Assembly (NCBI GenBank): GCA_945868845.1
Contig: CAMBMS010000003.1
Coordinates: 124,001 to 188,000 of the forward strand
DNA: 64,000 nucleotides
Origin: Asaia bogorensis
GTDB lineage: Bacteria > Pseudomonadota > Alphaproteobacteria > Acetobacterales > Acetobacteraceae
Direction of reading: 5' to 3'
Positions 7,412-16,045 of this stretch are shown here, in pieces. Positions within the stretch are counted from its first letter, which is position 1; each line of letters opens with the position of its first letter. The notes beneath the pieces are model-generated. The model saw only the letters and a program-made list of their open reading frames with translations. It ran no database searches and had not been told where the DNA came from. The translations under genes were made by a program, and so were the position numbers.

Positions 7412-9205
7412 ATGTCGGCACCCCCTGTTACGCCGGTAACAACACGGCGGCAAAACCCGAATGCCTATGCGGTGCGTGTCCAGTTCGACCCATTGAAACC
7501 GACCGATGCGCCACAGGAATATTATGACGGAATCAAGCGCAAATTCGCCGAAGCGCGCGACCTGCGGCTGAATTACCGCCCCGATGGGACACAGCAATAT
7601 ACATCCGACCTGACGGGTGAACTCGAAAAATACGAAATCGACCCATGGGTGGTGGAACCGGTAGCGCGAGAACCGCTGACCGACCATGTTGAATGCCTGT
7701 TTATCGGGGGCGGGTTTTCGGCGCTTCTGACTGCCGCACGGCTGCGTGAAAAAGGGATCGAAAGCGTCCGCATCGTGGAGCGTGGCGCGGATGTCGGTGG
7801 CACCTGGTACTGGAACCGTTACCCCGGCGTAGCGTGCGACGTATCCGCCTATGATTACCTGCCGTTGCTCGACGAGATGAACTATGTGCCCAAGAGCTAT
7901 TTCGCTCAGGGCCCAGAAATTTTTGCCCACTGCCAGGCCATCGCGCAGCGCTACGACCTCTATAAGCTTGCTGTATTCCAGACGACGGTGACCTCCACCA
8001 TCTGGGACGCGAAGCAGAAAGTGTGGGTCATCGGGACCAATCGTGGCGATAAGATGACGGCGCAATATGTCATTGTTGCAAACGGCACCCTGTCGAAGCC
8101 GAAGCTGTCAAAAATAGCCGGGATGGAGAAGTTCCAGGGTCACTCCTTTCATTCCTCGCGCTTCGATTACCAATATTGCGGCCAAGATCTGTCGAATCTT
8201 AAGAACAAACGGGTCGGCATTATCGGCACCGGTGCATCTGCGGTACAAATCATTCCACGCATTGGGCAGGCAGCGAAACGGCTTTATGTTTTCCAACGTA
8301 CCCCATCCGCGATCGATATCCGCGACGATATCCCGACCGATCCTGCATGGGCGGCGGCACTGAATCCCGGTTGGCAGGCGGAACGGTTCTCCCAGCACAT
8401 GCAAGGACCGCAGATTAGCGAGGAGGAAAAGGCGAAGCATGCCGCGCTTTCACGCGAGGAACGTATCCGACGTTACGAAAACCAAAATATCGAACATCAG
8501 CTACGCATCCATGCACGCGTCGATGAAATCGTGAAGGACAAAAAAACTGCTGAATCTTTAAAGCCCTGGTACATGCATCGTTGCAAGCGCCCATGCTACG
8601 ACGATGAATATTTGCCGGCGTTTAACTTACCGAATGTCCATCTGGTCGATACAAACGGCAAAGGTGTAACCGAAATCACTGAAAATGGTCCGGTTTTTGA
8701 GGGGCAGAAATATCCACTGGATGTATTGATCTACGCCACCGGGTTCGAAGTGCAGGTAACAGGCATCTATAACAAGATTGTCGGAGAGCATAATTGCGAG
8801 TTGCAGGAAAAATACAAAAACGGTATCCAAACCTTATTCGGGATCCACTCCAACGGCTATCCAAACCTGTTCATTATGGGTGGGTATCAGGCTCCGTTCC
8901 AGTTCAACCTGACGTTCATGTTGCGGACGCAGGGTCAGCATATCGCCGAATGCATCGCCTACGCTCGTGAAAACGCATTCAAGACTATCGATGTGTCAAA
9001 GGAGTCTGAACAATGGTGGGTAGACCAGGTAATCATGTATCGCGGAAAGACCAACCGCAACAAGGAATGCACGCCCGGCTATTACAACTTCGAAGGTGAG
9101 AATAATCGCCGCCAGGATGGCAATTATAACGGCGGTTTTTATCGGTATCACCAGCACATGCAGTCCATCCGGGATGGCATGCAACAGCACTTCAAGTTCG
9201 ACTGA
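7412..9205 (+). CDS. Flavin-binding Baeyer-Villiger-type monooxygenase
   Basis: A 597-residue FAD/NADPH enzyme of the class B flavoprotein family, which inserts oxygen next to ketones or aldehydes. An N-terminal extension of about 90 residues precedes the FAD Rossmann site FIGGGFSALLTAARL (about 97-111), ERGADVGGTWYWNRYPG, the fingerprint FQGHSFHSSRF (FxGxxxH, with the usual terminal W/Y position changed), a second Rossmann motif GIIGTGASAVQIIP and the terminal ATGFE. Extended N-termini occur in PAMO/CPDMO-like BVMOs. The open frame extends back to 7133, but that part overlaps the baseplate remnant and is not protein-like; the ATG at 7412 opens the conserved region. It stands alone with pseudogenes upstream. 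Substrate unknown. Confidence 0.9.
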   Translation: MSAPPVTPVTTRRQNPNAYAVRVQFDPLKPTDAPQEYYDGIKRKFAEARDLRLNYRPDGTQQYTSDLTGELEKYEIDPWVVEPVAREPLTDHVECLFIGGGFSALLTAARLREKGIESVRIVERGADVGGTWYWNRYPGVACDVSAYDYLPLLDEMNYVPKSYFAQGPEIFAHCQAIAQRYDLYKLAVFQTTVTSTIWDAKQKVWVIGTNRGDKMTAQYVIVANGTLSKPKLSKIAGMEKFQGHSFHSSRFDYQYCGQDLSNLKNKRVGIIGTGASAVQIIPRIGQAAKRLYVFQRTPSAIDIRDDIPTDPAWAAALNPGWQAERFSQHMQGPQISEEEKAKHAALSREERIRRYENQNIEHQLRIHARVDEIVKDKKTAESLKPWYMHRCKRPCYDDEYLPAFNLPNVHLVDTNGKGVTEITENGPVFEGQKYPLDVLIYATGFEVQVTGIYNKIVGEHNCELQEKYKNGIQTLFGIHSNGYPNLFIMGGYQAPFQFNLTFMLRTQGQHIAECIAYARENAFKTIDVSKESEQWWVDQVIMYRGKTNRNKECTPGYYNFEGENNRRQDGNYNGGFYRYHQHMQSIRDGMQQHFKFD

Positions 9206-9208
9206 CCC

Positions 9209-9345
9209 TCAAAACCCGTCGACCGGCGGCAAAACGTCTTTTAGTTCCATCTCCATCAGGATCATCAGGAGTGCATCCTCGATCTGCGCTAACTGAGCTA
9301 CGGCAATCGGGAGGCGGAGATGATGTTTAAATGTAATTCTATGAG
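9209..9345 (-). pseudogene. Possible C-terminal fragment of an unidentified protein
   Basis: On the minus strand a frame ending at 9209 reads LRLPIAVAQLAQIEDALLMI, then LMEMELKDVLPPVDGF and a stop. It looks like an amphipathic C-terminal helix with a natural end, but no start or upstream domain is present. It converges with the BVMO gene. Weak evidence. Confidence 0.2.
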
Positions 9346-9398
9346 CTACGGTAGCCGCGAGGGATACAACCTGGCGGCCATACTGGGAGGGCAAAGCG

Positions 9399-9797
9399 AT
9401 GCGGGCAGTTCTGGCGACGATGATACTGGCATTCGCCCTGGTAACCCCGGCTTGGATTGGGCCGTTTAAGGATGGGCCGGCGGCTGCTCGAGCGGGTGAC
9501 TACACAACCGCATTACGTTTGTGGCGATCTCTGGCTGACCAGGGCAACGCGCGCGCCCAATCGACCCTCGGCGTCATGTATGGTACCGGCCAGGGAGTGC
9601 CGCAGGATTACGCCCCGGCGGGCAAGTGGTGCCGGCTAGCGGCAGGCCACGGGAGCGCGCTCGCCCACCATAGCGAACAGCAAAGCGTGCTCGATCGGAA
9701 TCAGGCTCGGGCATCGCTTGCAGAAACGCTGGGCTATGCGGGTTACGAGGCGCTGGATCGCGCCACCGCCGCGACGAGCCCGAAGCGCGAGGCCTGA
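9399..9797 (+). CDS. Short exported Sel1-repeat protein
   Basis: 132 residues. Residues 1-19 form a signal peptide (MRAVLATMILAFALVTPAW). Then come one and a half Sel1-like (TPR-related) repeats: YTTALRLWRSLADQGNARAQ and the full repeat STLGVMYGTGQGVPQDYAPAGKWCRLAAGHGSALA. The C-terminal 45 residues are Ala/Arg-rich without further repeats. Sel1 proteins usually carry several repeats and mediate protein contacts, so this may be a shortened version. The stop overlaps the livF start by one base (TGATG), implying translational coupling, though no known role links it to transport. Confidence 0.65.
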   Translation: MRAVLATMILAFALVTPAWIGPFKDGPAAARAGDYTTALRLWRSLADQGNARAQSTLGVMYGTGQGVPQDYAPAGKWCRLAAGHGSALAHHSEQQSVLDRNQARASLAETLGYAGYEALDRATAATSPKREA

Positions 9798-10531
9798 TGC
9801 CCAGCCCGAACCCAGCCGTGGCGACCATTCTCGAACTCGTCGGGGTCGAAACCTTCTATGGCGCGAGCCAGATCTTGTTCGGCGTCGATTTACACGTTTC
9901 CCGTGGCGAGATCGTGACCCTCATGGGCCGCAACGGCATGGGAAAGACCACGATGCTCCGCTCGATCATGGGCCTGACGCCGGCCCGCAACGGCACGATC
10001 CGGTTCGACGGCTACGAGATTGGCCGGCTTGCCAGCTACGAGATCGCGCGGCGTGGCATCGGCTATGTACCTGAAGGCCGCCAGGTGTTTCCTACCCTGA
10101 CCGTCCGCGAGAACCTGGTGGCGACGGCGGCGAACCGGTCCGGAACTACCAATGCCTGGACGGTTGGACGTGTCTTTGATCTGTTCCCGCGCCTCGGCGA
10201 GCGCGCCGGCCAGTTAGGCGCGACGCTTTCGGGCGGCGAGCAGCAGATGCTCACCATCGGCCGCGCCCTCATGACCAACCCGGTGTTCATAATTCTGGAC
10301 GAAGCGACCGAGGGCCTAGCGCCGCTGATCCGCGAAGAGATCTGGTCCTGCCTCGAAAACAATTTGCGCGCCGCCGGCCAAGCGATCCTCGTTGTTGACA
10401 AGCACCCGGAAGCCATGGCCCGCGTCGCTGATCGCCATTACGTGATGGAACGCGGCCAGATCGTGTGGACCGGTAATTCGGCCGATCTCTTGGCTGATGT
10501 CGAGATGCAGCAGCGCTATCTGGGGGTGTGA
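9797..10531 (+). CDS. livF: Branched-chain amino-acid-type ABC importer ATPase LivF
   Basis: 244-residue cytoplasmic ATPase that pairs with LivG to drive a Liv/HAAT-family importer. Walker A is GRNGMGKTT (about 44-52), Q-loop region GYVPEGRQVFPTLTVRENL, signature LSGGEQQML, Walker B VFIILDEATEGLAP, and VVDKHPEAMARVADRHYVMERG is the H-loop region. The H-loop segment has DKH where EQN or EHD is usual, so the His is kept but the Glu before it is Asp. It overlaps the Sel1 gene by one base. The partners livG, livM, livH and livK lie on the opposite strand after one intervening gene, an unusual split. LivF substrates range widely, including amides, urea and aromatic acids. Confidence 0.92.
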   Translation: MPSPNPAVATILELVGVETFYGASQILFGVDLHVSRGEIVTLMGRNGMGKTTMLRSIMGLTPARNGTIRFDGYEIGRLASYEIARRGIGYVPEGRQVFPTLTVRENLVATAANRSGTTNAWTVGRVFDLFPRLGERAGQLGATLSGGEQQMLTIGRALMTNPVFIILDEATEGLAPLIREEIWSCLENNLRAAGQAILVVDKHPEAMARVADRHYVMERGQIVWTGNSADLLADVEMQQRYLGV

Positions 10532-10532
10532 G

Positions 10533-11420
10533 GTGACGGACTACATTATCAATCCGGCCCTCGAAGCCCAATACAACGTACGGACCGCCATCCCCGAGCA
10601 TCCCGGCATCTTCGAAGCCTGGGCGGCACAAAGCCGCGCCTGTCGCGACCGCGGCAATACGGTCCTCGATCTCGCCTATGGCAGGACGGCAGCCGAGACC
10701 CTCGACCTGTTTCCCGCCGCCGTGCCCCACGCGCCGCTTCAGGCCTTCATCCATGGCGGCTATTGGCAGTCCCGTGACAAGGCCGAGTTCAGTTTTCTCG
10801 CGGAAGGCCTGGCCGCGGCCGGCGTCAGCGTCGCCATCCTGAACTACGGCCTTTGCCCAGCCGTCAGCCTTGGGACCATCGTCGATCAGATGCGCCGCGC
10901 GATGTTGTGGTTATGGCGCAACGCCGGCGCGTATGGCGTCGACCCCGCTCGCCTGCACGTCGCGGGCCATTCCGCCGGCGGGCATCTCGCCGCCGTACTG
11001 CTTGCCACCGATTGGCAGTCCCTGGACGCAGACGCCCCGGCCGACCTGGTGCGAAGCGGGCTGTCCATCAGCGGTATCTTCGATCTCGATCCCCTGCGGG
11101 CGACAAGCCTCAATCGCGCCCTTGGTCTCGATGCGGAATCCGCGCGGCGCTTGAGCCCGATCTTCATGTCCCCGAACGGTCACCGACCGTTCGTGCTGGC
11201 GGTGGGCGAGGCAGAGAGCGCAGCCTTCCACGACCAATCGGCGCGGATGGAAGTAGCCTGGGGCCAGTTCGGCGTCCCCATGGAGCGGTTCAGTCTCGCC
11301 GGCTGCAACCACCTAACCGCCGTCTCAGAGCTGGCGCGGCCCGGCAGCCAGCTTCTCGCCGCCGCCTTGCGTTTGATCCATCTGGATCAGGCCGCGCCGG
11401 GATCAATGGCGCCCAGATAG
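10533..11420 (+). CDS. Alpha/beta hydrolase (esterase or kynurenine-formamidase-like)
   Basis: 295 residues from the GTG at 10533, two bases past the livF stop TGA (10529-10531) with GGTG overlap. The oxyanion motif is FIHGGYWQSRDK (HGGYW), the nucleophile elbow is HVAGHSAGGHLAA (GHSAG), and GCNHLTAVSE near the C-terminus supplies the catalytic His. This pattern fits the kynurenine formamidase/carboxylesterase branch of the fold. Cotranscription with livF suggests it acts on the imported compound, for instance hydrolysing an amide or ester after uptake; this is inference. Its last 34 bases overlap the 3' end of livG on the opposite strand. Confidence 0.82.
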   Translation: MTDYIINPALEAQYNVRTAIPEHPGIFEAWAAQSRACRDRGNTVLDLAYGRTAAETLDLFPAAVPHAPLQAFIHGGYWQSRDKAEFSFLAEGLAAAGVSVAILNYGLCPAVSLGTIVDQMRRAMLWLWRNAGAYGVDPARLHVAGHSAGGHLAAVLLATDWQSLDADAPADLVRSGLSISGIFDLDPLRATSLNRALGLDAESARRLSPIFMSPNGHRPFVLAVGEAESAAFHDQSARMEVAWGQFGVPMERFSLAGCNHLTAVSELARPGSQLLAAALRLIHLDQAAPGSMAPR

Positions 11421-12148
11421 GCGGCACGCACCTCGGGATGGACGCGGATTTCATCCGGCCGTCCAGTCACAAGCTTACGGCCATAGACCAGCACGGTGAT
11501 GCGGTCTGCAAGGGCGAATACGGCATCCATGTCGTGCTCAACAAGGAAGATTGCCGTCCGGCCGCGCATGGCCTTCAGGCGCGCAACGATAGCCAGGGTA
11601 TCTTCACGCCCCATGCCGGCGGTGGGCTCATCGAGCAGCAAGAGGCGCGGTGCGCCGGCCATCGCCAGGGCAAGCTCGAGTTGGCGCTGCTCGCCATGCG
11701 CCAGCGTTGCGGCCGCCATATCGGCGCGCGCGCCGAGGCCGACGCCGTCAAGCAGGCGCCGAGCGGGTTCGACCAGGGCGGGATCGCGCATGGCGGGTAC
11801 AAGGAAGCGGAAGCTTGAACCGGCATGGGCCAGAATCGCGAGCACCGCATTTTCCAGCGCCGTAAAATGCGAGAAAAGAGTGGTGATCTGGAACGAGCGA
11901 CCAATGCCGCCCTGCGCGCGGGCATGGACAGGCAGCCCGGTCACGTCGCGTCCGTCGAAGCGGATCGTTCCTGCGTCCGGCACAATCTCGCCGGCGAGCA
12001 GCCCGATCAGGGTCGACTTACCGGCTCCGTTGGGACCAATCAGGGCGTGAACCTCACTCGCTTCGATCTCGAGATCGAGGTGATCGGTAGCGCAGAGTGC
12101 GCCGTAGCTCTTGCACAGTCCGCGAATGGCTAGGAGGGGTTCACCCAT
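11387..12148 (-). CDS. livG: Branched-chain amino-acid-type ABC importer ATPase LivG
   Basis: 253 residues from ATG 12148 (MGEPLLAIRGLCKSYGAL), preceded by GGGGGG. Walker A GPNGAGKST, IGRSFQITTLF before the Q-loop region typical of LivG, a signature-like segment LAHGEQRQLELALAM, Walker B RLLLLDEPTAGM and the H-loop IFLVEHDMDAVF. The signature reads AHGEQ instead of LSxGQ, common in LivG. It overlaps the end of livM by eight bases, so it is translated with the livKHM operon. Its C-terminus overlaps the convergent hydrolase gene by 34 bases. Works with LivF from the facing operon. Confidence 0.93.
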   Translation of the reverse strand: MGEPLLAIRGLCKSYGALCATDHLDLEIEASEVHALIGPNGAGKSTLIGLLAGEIVPDAGTIRFDGRDVTGLPVHARAQGGIGRSFQITTLFSHFTALENAVLAILAHAGSSFRFLVPAMRDPALVEPARRLLDGVGLGARADMAAATLAHGEQRQLELALAMAGAPRLLLLDEPTAGMGREDTLAIVARLKAMRGRTAIFLVEHDMDAVFALADRITVLVYGRKLVTGRPDEIRVHPEVRAAYLGAIDPGAA

Positions 12149-13151
12149 CACGCCCCCCTTCTCCGCGCATGATGCCTCGCCGTGGCACGAACCCGGCCAG
12201 GCCGCGCGGCGACAGGACCGCGACAAGCACGATCAGGAGGCCAAGCACCATCGGCCAGTGCGGCACGGTTTCGCGCAACGCGAATTCGACCGCCAGAAGG
12301 GCGATCGCGCCAATCAGTGGCCCGAACAAAGTTCCCAGACCGCCCAGGACAACGATGACCAAAAGCTCGCCCGACAATGTCCAGGAAAGCTGGGCGGGAC
12401 TCACATACTCGGTAAGATTCGCCATCAAGGCACCGGCCAGGCCAGCGATGGCGCCGGATAGCGCAAAGGCGACAAGTTTGTAGCGATAAACCGGGAAGCC
12501 CAGGGCGCGCATCCGGCGCTCGTTGTCGCGCACCCCCATCAGCACCCAACCTAATCGGGATCGTACCAACACTCGCTTGAAGGCAAGAACAAGAAATAGG
12601 AGCGCTAGGCAGACAGCGTAGAAGCTGGGCTCATCTTTCAGTTTGAGCGGCCCCAACCGCGAACGCGCCATCAGCGAGAGCCCGTCCTCACCGCCGTAAT
12701 CGGGCAGCGAGACGAACAAGTAGTAGATCATTTGCGCGAAGGCGAGGGTGATCATGATGAAATAGAGTCCGCCGGTACGCAGGCAAATGGCTCCGATGGC
12801 AAGCGCGAGTAGCCCGGCGACCAGCATGGCGGCTGGCCAAGCGATCCAGGCTTCGCTAGTGCCGGACAGCGCAATCGGCCAGTCCAGGAGGCGAGAATAC
12901 GTCGCCTCGTGATGGGCAAGAATGCCGACCACATAGGCACCTGCCCCGAAATAGGCGGCATGGCCGAAGCTCACCATGCCGCCATAGCCGAGCACGATGT
13001 TAAGCGCCGTGGCGGCAAGCGCCAGGATAATCATGCGGGTGGCAAGATCCAGAACCCAGTTGATGCCGAGCAGACTAGTCGCGACCGGCAGTAGCACCAG
13101 CGCGGTGATGAACAGCGCCGTAGCGGCGCGGCGAATGCGTCCCTCAACCAT
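12141..13151 (-). CDS. livM: Liv-type ABC importer permease LivM
   Basis: 336-residue inner-membrane permease with about nine to ten hydrophobic segments. The family signatures are NIVLGYGGMVSFGHAAYFGAGAY near the N-terminus and AFALSGAIAGLAGALMA in the middle, with a C-terminal helix VLGLLIVLVAVLSPRGLAG. Its start ATG overlaps the livH end by eight bases and its stop overlaps livG, a tightly coupled order H-M-G. Together with LivH it forms the translocation path. Confidence 0.93.
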   Translation of the reverse strand: MVEGRIRRAATALFITALVLLPVATSLLGINWVLDLATRMIILALAATALNIVLGYGGMVSFGHAAYFGAGAYVVGILAHHEATYSRLLDWPIALSGTSEAWIAWPAAMLVAGLLALAIGAICLRTGGLYFIMITLAFAQMIYYLFVSLPDYGGEDGLSLMARSRLGPLKLKDEPSFYAVCLALLFLVLAFKRVLVRSRLGWVLMGVRDNERRMRALGFPVYRYKLVAFALSGAIAGLAGALMANLTEYVSPAQLSWTLSGELLVIVVLGGLGTLFGPLIGAIALLAVEFALRETVPHWPMVLGLLIVLVAVLSPRGLAGFVPRRGIMRGEGGRDG

Positions 13152-14058
13152 GGCCGGTAAACAGGCCGCGCGGCCGCCACAGCAGCACGGCGGCCATCAG
13201 CATGTAGATTGCCATCGCGCTCAGCGAGGTTCCAACCGAATTGGCGGCGGCCGGTGCCATGAAGAGTGTAAAGATCTGGGGCAGGAAGACGCGGCAGAGC
13301 ACGAAGACCATTCCCACCAGAAGCGAGCCGATGAAGGCCCCGCGGATCGACCCCACCCCGCCGATTATGATCACGACGAAGGCGACGATCAAAATGTTCT
13401 CACCCATGCCAATCTGAACCGAATAGACTGGCCCGGCCATCACTCCGGCCAACCCGGCCAGCACCGCGCCTAGGGCAAAGGTGGTGGTGTAAAGTCTTCG
13501 GATATTAACGCCGAGAGCTCCCAGCATCTCGCGGTTGGTTGCGCCGGCCCGAAGCAGCATGCCGATCCGGGTCCGCATTACCAGGACGTAGAGAAACAAG
13601 GCCACCGCGAGGCCAACCCCAATAATGGCCAGGCGAAAAACCGGATAGGGGATACCGGGCACGATCTCCACACTACCGGAAAGCCAGGGCGGCATGTCGA
13701 CGCGAAGCGCCCGCGGCCCCCACAGGATTTTGGCGAGCTCGTTGAAGAACAAGATGAGCCCGAAGGTCGCGAGCACCTGATCCAGGTGATTACGCTCGTA
13801 GAGCCTGCGCACCACAAGAAGTTCGATCAGTGCGCCCGCTGCCGCGGTCGCTAGTACCGCGGCAGCGACGCCGAGCAGGAACGAGCCCGTCTCGATCGTC
13901 GCCCAAGCGGTTACGAAGGCGCCCAGCATGTAAAGGGAACCATGGGCAAGATTGACCATATTCATGACGCCGAGGACGAGGGTGAGCCCGGCGGCGATCA
14001 GGAACAGCATCACGCCAAATTGCAGTCCGTTCAGGACCTGCTCGACGAACAGGAGCAA
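13144..14058 (-). CDS. livH: Liv-type ABC importer permease LivH
   Basis: 304-residue membrane permease, about eight hydrophobic segments. The signature LTLVLGVMNMVNLAHGSLYMLGAF near residue 25-48 is diagnostic for LivH, and VIIIGGVGSIRGAFIGSLLVG lies in the C-terminal third. The frame begins with TTG at 14058 (GAGGG eight bases upstream). No better ATG precedes the conserved opening FVEQVLNGLQFGVML. It follows livK by about 85 bases. Confidence 0.92.
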   Translation of the reverse strand: MLLFVEQVLNGLQFGVMLFLIAAGLTLVLGVMNMVNLAHGSLYMLGAFVTAWATIETGSFLLGVAAAVLATAAAGALIELLVVRRLYERNHLDQVLATFGLILFFNELAKILWGPRALRVDMPPWLSGSVEIVPGIPYPVFRLAIIGVGLAVALFLYVLVMRTRIGMLLRAGATNREMLGALGVNIRRLYTTTFALGAVLAGLAGVMAGPVYSVQIGMGENILIVAFVVIIIGGVGSIRGAFIGSLLVGMVFVLCRVFLPQIFTLFMAPAAANSVGTSLSAMAIYMLMAAVLLWRPRGLFTGHG

Positions 14059-14142
14059 AGCGTAGCCCTCAAGCGCCTGCTGCGCGCTTGCGCGCGCCGC
14101 AGGGCCGATGGCACCTGATCAACAAGCGCATGGCCGCGCCGT

Positions 14143-15303
14143 TCACATCTTACACTGGCTCACATAGGCATCCTGATGCTGACGAAAGGCGACGCTGATG
14201 ATTTTGTTGGTAAGAACGCCGTTCTCCTTCACCACCTCGCGCACGTGGATATCCTGAATCGGGTGATTGTTGGCGCCGAACTTGAATGCGCCGCGCACTG
14301 ACTGGAAATCGGCAGCCCTGAGGGCGGCCCGGAACTGGTCAGTGTTCTTCGGGTCTCCCGCCTTTTTCAGGGCCGAGGCGATGAGGCGCGCCGCATCGTA
14401 GCCCTGGCTCGCATAGAGCGTAGGCAGGCGGCCATAAGTGGCTTGGAACGCGGCGACGAAAGACTTGTTGGCAGGATTATCGATATCCTTGTTCCATTGC
14501 GAGGTATTGATCACGCCAAGGGCGGAATCACCGGTGGCGCCCAGCACATCCTGCGAGAACGAGAAGCCGGGCCCGACCACCGGGACCCGACCCTTGAGGC
14601 CCGCCTGATCGAACTGCTTGATGAAGGCGACGCCAAGCCCCCCGGGCAGAAAATAGAATACCGCGTCCGGATTGGCGGCCCGCAACGTTGCGATCTCGGC
14701 GGCATAGTCGGTCTGGCCGAGCTGGGTGTAGACCTCGCCCGCGAGCTTGCCCTTGTAGAAGCGCTTGAACCCGGTTAGCGCATCCTTGCCGGCCGGATAG
14801 TTGGGGGCGAGGATATAGACGTTCTGGTAGCCTTTGGTCTGGACGTACTGCCCTGCCGCCTCGTGGAGGTTGTCATTCTGCCAGGCAACGTTGAAGTAAT
14901 TGGTGTGACAGCCCTGGCCCGCCAGCTGGGACGGCCCAGCATTGGCGCTAATGAAGAAAATGCCATCGCGCACGATGCCCGGCACCACCGCCATGGCGAC
15001 GTTGGAAAATACGATGCCGGTCATGATCGAAACGTTGTCGCGCTTCACCATGCGGGTGGCGATCTCCTTCGCCACATCGGGCTTGAGCTCGTCATCCTCG
15101 ACGATCACATTGACCGCCACCCCGCCGAGCTTGCCACCTTCTTGCTTGATCGCAAGCTGGAAGGCATCGCGGATATCGATACCAAGTGCGGCGTTGGGGC
15201 CGGACAAGGTGGTGAGCAGACCGATCTTCACCGGATCGGCGCCAAACGCGGGGGTCGCCGCCAGCATGGCTGCGGCGGCATAGGCAGACAGTCGCAATTT
15301 CAT
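14143..15303 (-). CDS. livK: Liv-type ABC importer periplasmic substrate-binding protein
   Basis: 386 residues. Residues 1-21 form a signal peptide (MKLRLSAYAAAAMLAATPAFG). Then VKIGLLTTLSGPNAALGIDIRDAF is the start of the periplasmic-binding type I fold, with repeated features such as ATRMVKRDNVSIMTG, FFISANAGPSQLAGQGC and FNVAWQNDNLHEAAGQYV. Two Cys (Cys in GQGCHTNYF and SQCKM at the end) may form a disulfide. Proteins of this subtype bind aliphatic amides, aromatic acids or amino acids, so the ligand is undetermined. First gene of the livKHMG operon; AAGAGGG precedes the ATG. Confidence 0.92.
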   Translation of the reverse strand: MKLRLSAYAAAAMLAATPAFGADPVKIGLLTTLSGPNAALGIDIRDAFQLAIKQEGGKLGGVAVNVIVEDDELKPDVAKEIATRMVKRDNVSIMTGIVFSNVAMAVVPGIVRDGIFFISANAGPSQLAGQGCHTNYFNVAWQNDNLHEAAGQYVQTKGYQNVYILAPNYPAGKDALTGFKRFYKGKLAGEVYTQLGQTDYAAEIATLRAANPDAVFYFLPGGLGVAFIKQFDQAGLKGRVPVVGPGFSFSQDVLGATGDSALGVINTSQWNKDIDNPANKSFVAAFQATYGRLPTLYASQGYDAARLIASALKKAGDPKNTDQFRAALRAADFQSVRGAFKFGANNHPIQDIHVREVVKENGVLTNKIISVAFRQHQDAYVSQCKM

Positions 15304-15653
15304 GGGGGCCCTCTTGAACGCCGTTGCGTGGTCGAGGAGGTATCATAGCTTAGTGACTGCCCTGGCTGTCAACGCCGGAGTAAAAATGCATCAGCTGGCC
15401 AGACTAAAGATGCGTCAGTAAATATTTCCGCCGATATTGGCCGATTTCGCAAAATCAGCGACGCCGTTGCGGATCAGGATTAGCTTTCGATCTCAGAAGG
15501 GTCGCCGGGCTGATGTTGGGATTCTCGATGACTGCGATCCAGACGGCATATCTGCCGGATTTTGAGCGCGCGATACGCACGGTCGGGCTGAGGGCGCGGT
15601 TCAGCCTGTCGTTGTGTCTCGTGCCCTACCCAGGTCCTCGATCAGCGCCACGC
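15304..15653. other. Upstream region of livK, no gene seen
   Basis: About 350 bases expected to carry the promoter of livKHMG. Two imperfect copies of ATGC(A/G)TCAG lie 28 bases apart near 15387 and 15411 and may be a regulator-binding pair. No convincing -35/-10 pair or coding pattern is visible; a short plus-strand frame from 15513 is not protein-like. Confidence 0.35.
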
Positions 15654-15815
15654 TTAACAGATTTTCATATAGCAGCACCGGCAGTTTCGGCACTGCGACC
15701 ATAAATGGACTTCCAGCATGCGTTCCACCGCTCGGTGCGCACGCACTGCGAGCGCAGGGTCGATGGTCACCTCGTGTGTCATGATCTCCAGTACCCGACG
15801 AATGCCGTAGAGCAT
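15654..15815 (-). pseudogene. C-terminal fragment of quinolinate synthase (NadA)-like protein
   Basis: The minus-strand frame reads EVTIDPALAVRAHRAVERML, preceded by LYGIRRVLEIMTH. This matches the last 35 residues of quinolinate synthase A, where 'N.I.V.P.IA..A..A..RML' closes the protein after the last Fe-S Cys. The rest of the gene is absent. It cannot encode a functional enzyme. The match is short. Confidence 0.45.
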
Positions 15816-16045
15816 GATGCGTATCATACGTGGGCAGAAATTATTGGGCCGCATGAATTCGGTTTACGCATTCAGCGCAGTCCTCCGCCACATCCGCCTC
15901 GCTGAGATCGACGTCGGCGTTCGCAATCGCGCGAGCCATCGACGCGACGCGAGTCCAAATATCCGAGTGCTCTCGCACGAAAGCGACCCCGGTTGACCCA
16001 ACCGTGATCCGGCGCACACTCCCCGGCAGACCATAGGAGGCGCGC
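15816..16045. other. Leader of the alpha/beta hydrolase gene, no other gene seen
   Basis: Minus-strand frames here are shadows of the downstream coding strand and have no protein-like pattern. AGGAGG at 16036-16041 is an excellent ribosome site for the ATG at 16046. Confidence 0.4.

Noticed and set aside
9265-9310. tRNA-like string GTAGCTCAGTTAG on the minus strand
   Set aside because: Resembles a D-arm, but no acceptor, anticodon or T-arm stems follow.
10853-11818. Long plus-strand frame across the hydrolase and livG
   Set aside because: Arg/Pro/Gly-rich shadow of the hydrolase and of livG; high GC alone opens the frame.
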